DNA from: Perca fluviatilis
Lineage: Eukaryota > Chordata > Actinopteri > Perciformes > Percidae
Length of the DNA stretch: 64,000 nt
Assembly: GCF_010015445.1 (NCBI RefSeq)
Contig: NC_053120.1
Coordinates: 16,927,097 to 16,991,096 of the forward strand
Direction of reading: 5' to 3'
The notes below the pieces were generated by a model. It searched no databases, was not told the DNA's origin, and was given only the letters and a program-made list of their open reading frames with translations. This document shows positions 62,678-64,000 of this stretch, piece by piece. The position numbers and the translations under genes are program-made. Within the stretch, counting starts at the first letter, position 1. Each line of letters begins with the position of its first letter.

Positions 62678-64000
62678 CAAGTGAGTCCAATTTGAATTGC
62701 AATGGATCTTAATTTTATCAGAACATTTAAGGCTAAACCCTCCCCAGGCAACATAGCCCCCCCCCCTTCTCTTCACCCTCCCACCCCACAAGCAACTGCA
62801 AGCCAAAAAAAGATTAGTAATGCATTTCATTTACTGCAGCTCACTGAACGGGCGAGTTCAAACACTGTTGTTTTTGTTCCTGAAAAAATAGCAGAGAAGT
62901 ATCTTGATATTTAGGGAGTTCAGAGGTCAGGGTCCGGACCAGGGAGTCAAGCTGAAAATGCAGATGATAGACAATGAATTCAGTTATACGTACCAGTTAG
63001 TGCTATTTACTTTCATTTGTTGCGCCTATTTCACATCCTCGTGAACAAAAGACAATTCCCTAACCTGGTGGAGAATTTGTATTCTATTCTGCTATTCTTA
63101 AAAAAATTAATTCTACCACATTTGCATTTGTAATGGAGATTCAGATTTTACCTATGGCGTAACTCCAAATCATCAGTCTTGCACTCCAGCATTCAATCAG
63201 CCTGCTGGGTTGTATAAATAAACCGATTTGTCTTATGATGAGAGTCACATGTTGATTGTCAGTAGCAAGAAGGAGTCTTGTCCTTCAGAGTAATTGGACA
63301 ACACGTATACCAAGAGGCTGTGCGTCAAGTGTGTTCAGGATTCTTAATGTGGCTTTAATTGAACAATTTATCACCCGTGATCACTGTCAAATAACTGGGC
63401 AAGAAAGACAAAAGGCAATAAAAATGTTAAGGATAAGCTGCCAGGCACAGTCAGCTGACCGAGACCAGCGGGTCTGTCACAGCTGCATCAGCAATGGGCT
63501 GTTTTATTTAATTGTACTTACTTTATTTATTTTATGTCCGTAGAAATCGTAGATCGATGCCTTTGTGGGTGGCAAGCTTGTAAGCAGTGGTAATGAATAG
63601 TGGAGGAGGACGGGGCAGTGAGAACATCACATCGTTAAAAACTTCTTTTATTGGACAAAACTTTTGATTTCTCCCCAGAGCTTCTTTCCCTACACTTGGA
63701 AGAAAAGCTAATTGAATTGTGCCCCGGATATGTATGTGCCCCAATGTATGGAGGTCTTGAAGAAGTGTCCTCCTCGGGGATTTGAAATTCATTTCCTTTT
63801 GCAATTATTACTTTCTGAGCTGTTTTCTTATATTTCCCCTACCTCAACAGTAGGCTGTATTCTCTCTCTCATTTCTAAGGGGATCAAAGGGGAGAAGAGA
63901 GGGAGATTCTAGATAGCTACAGGCCTCACACACTGACTGGAAGCTATGTATATAATCACGCATTTGACTTCAGGGGAGTTCAAAAGTTGTCTTCTTTCTG
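62678..64000. other. Unique sequence with a candidate conserved island
   Basis: C-rich text near 62758-62790. The block 63250-63545 is complex and non-repetitive (CAGTCAGCTGACCGAGACCA near 63449, a CAGCTG E-box core) and may be a conserved intronic element. No further exon recognised. Confidence 0.4.

Overview
The window looks like vertebrate nuclear DNA, most probably from a percomorph teleost. It has dense CA/GT and CT/GA microsatellites, many short non-autonomous DNA transposons (hAT, Tc1/mariner and TTAA-targeting types), one tRNA-derived SINE, and almost no open frame that reads like protein. Several repeats resemble families I associate with perch-like fishes; that is memory, not a database search. 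There are no prokaryotic genes, no operons and no CRISPR array.

Layout. 1-6.4 kb: unique sequence with microsatellites and, at the left edge, a 30-codon signal-peptide-like frame. 6.6-7.7 kb: a purine-rich tract split by a hAT insertion with an 8-bp target duplication. 8.5-9.2 kb: two adjacent foldback hairpins beside a TTAA-flanked element. 12.6-13.2 kb: a deleted Tc1-like element that keeps the last codons of its transposase. 15.27-17.95 kb: an element with a 9-bp duplication, broken by a 2.2-kb hAT insertion that itself carries two further insertions. 18.6-19.3 kb: a hAT relic with a degenerate BED zinc finger. 20.3-21.1 kb: a second TTAA element. 21-36 kb: mostly unique sequence with long GT arrays and another clean hAT insertion at 29.3 kb. 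36.5-39.3 kb: a GC-rich inverted-repeat element and a 1.3-kb hAT with a frameshifted transposase start. 39.3-57.9 kb: unique sequence with the longest GT array (117 bp), a possible untranslated exon at 49.5 kb and a perfect 17-bp hairpin at 52.4 kb. 57.9-61 kb: a SINE with a 14/15 target duplication and a third TTAA element.

The best protein-gene signal is at the right end. A CpG-rich stretch (61.40-61.64 kb) leads into a 41-codon open segment ending at a strong GTAAGT donor (61645-61769). It looks like the first coding exon of a plus-strand gene whose other exons mostly lie beyond the window. A possible 9-nt microexon follows at 62663. I could not identify the protein.

The rest reads as intergenic or intronic 'gene desert'. 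Some islands are complex, non-repetitive and CpG-retaining, and could be conserved regulatory elements, but cross-species alignment is needed to decide. I found no new multi-gene system. The most notable items are the readable nested transposon stratigraphy, two elements sharing TAG-ends and 9-bp target duplications, the foldback hairpins, and the unassigned first exon.
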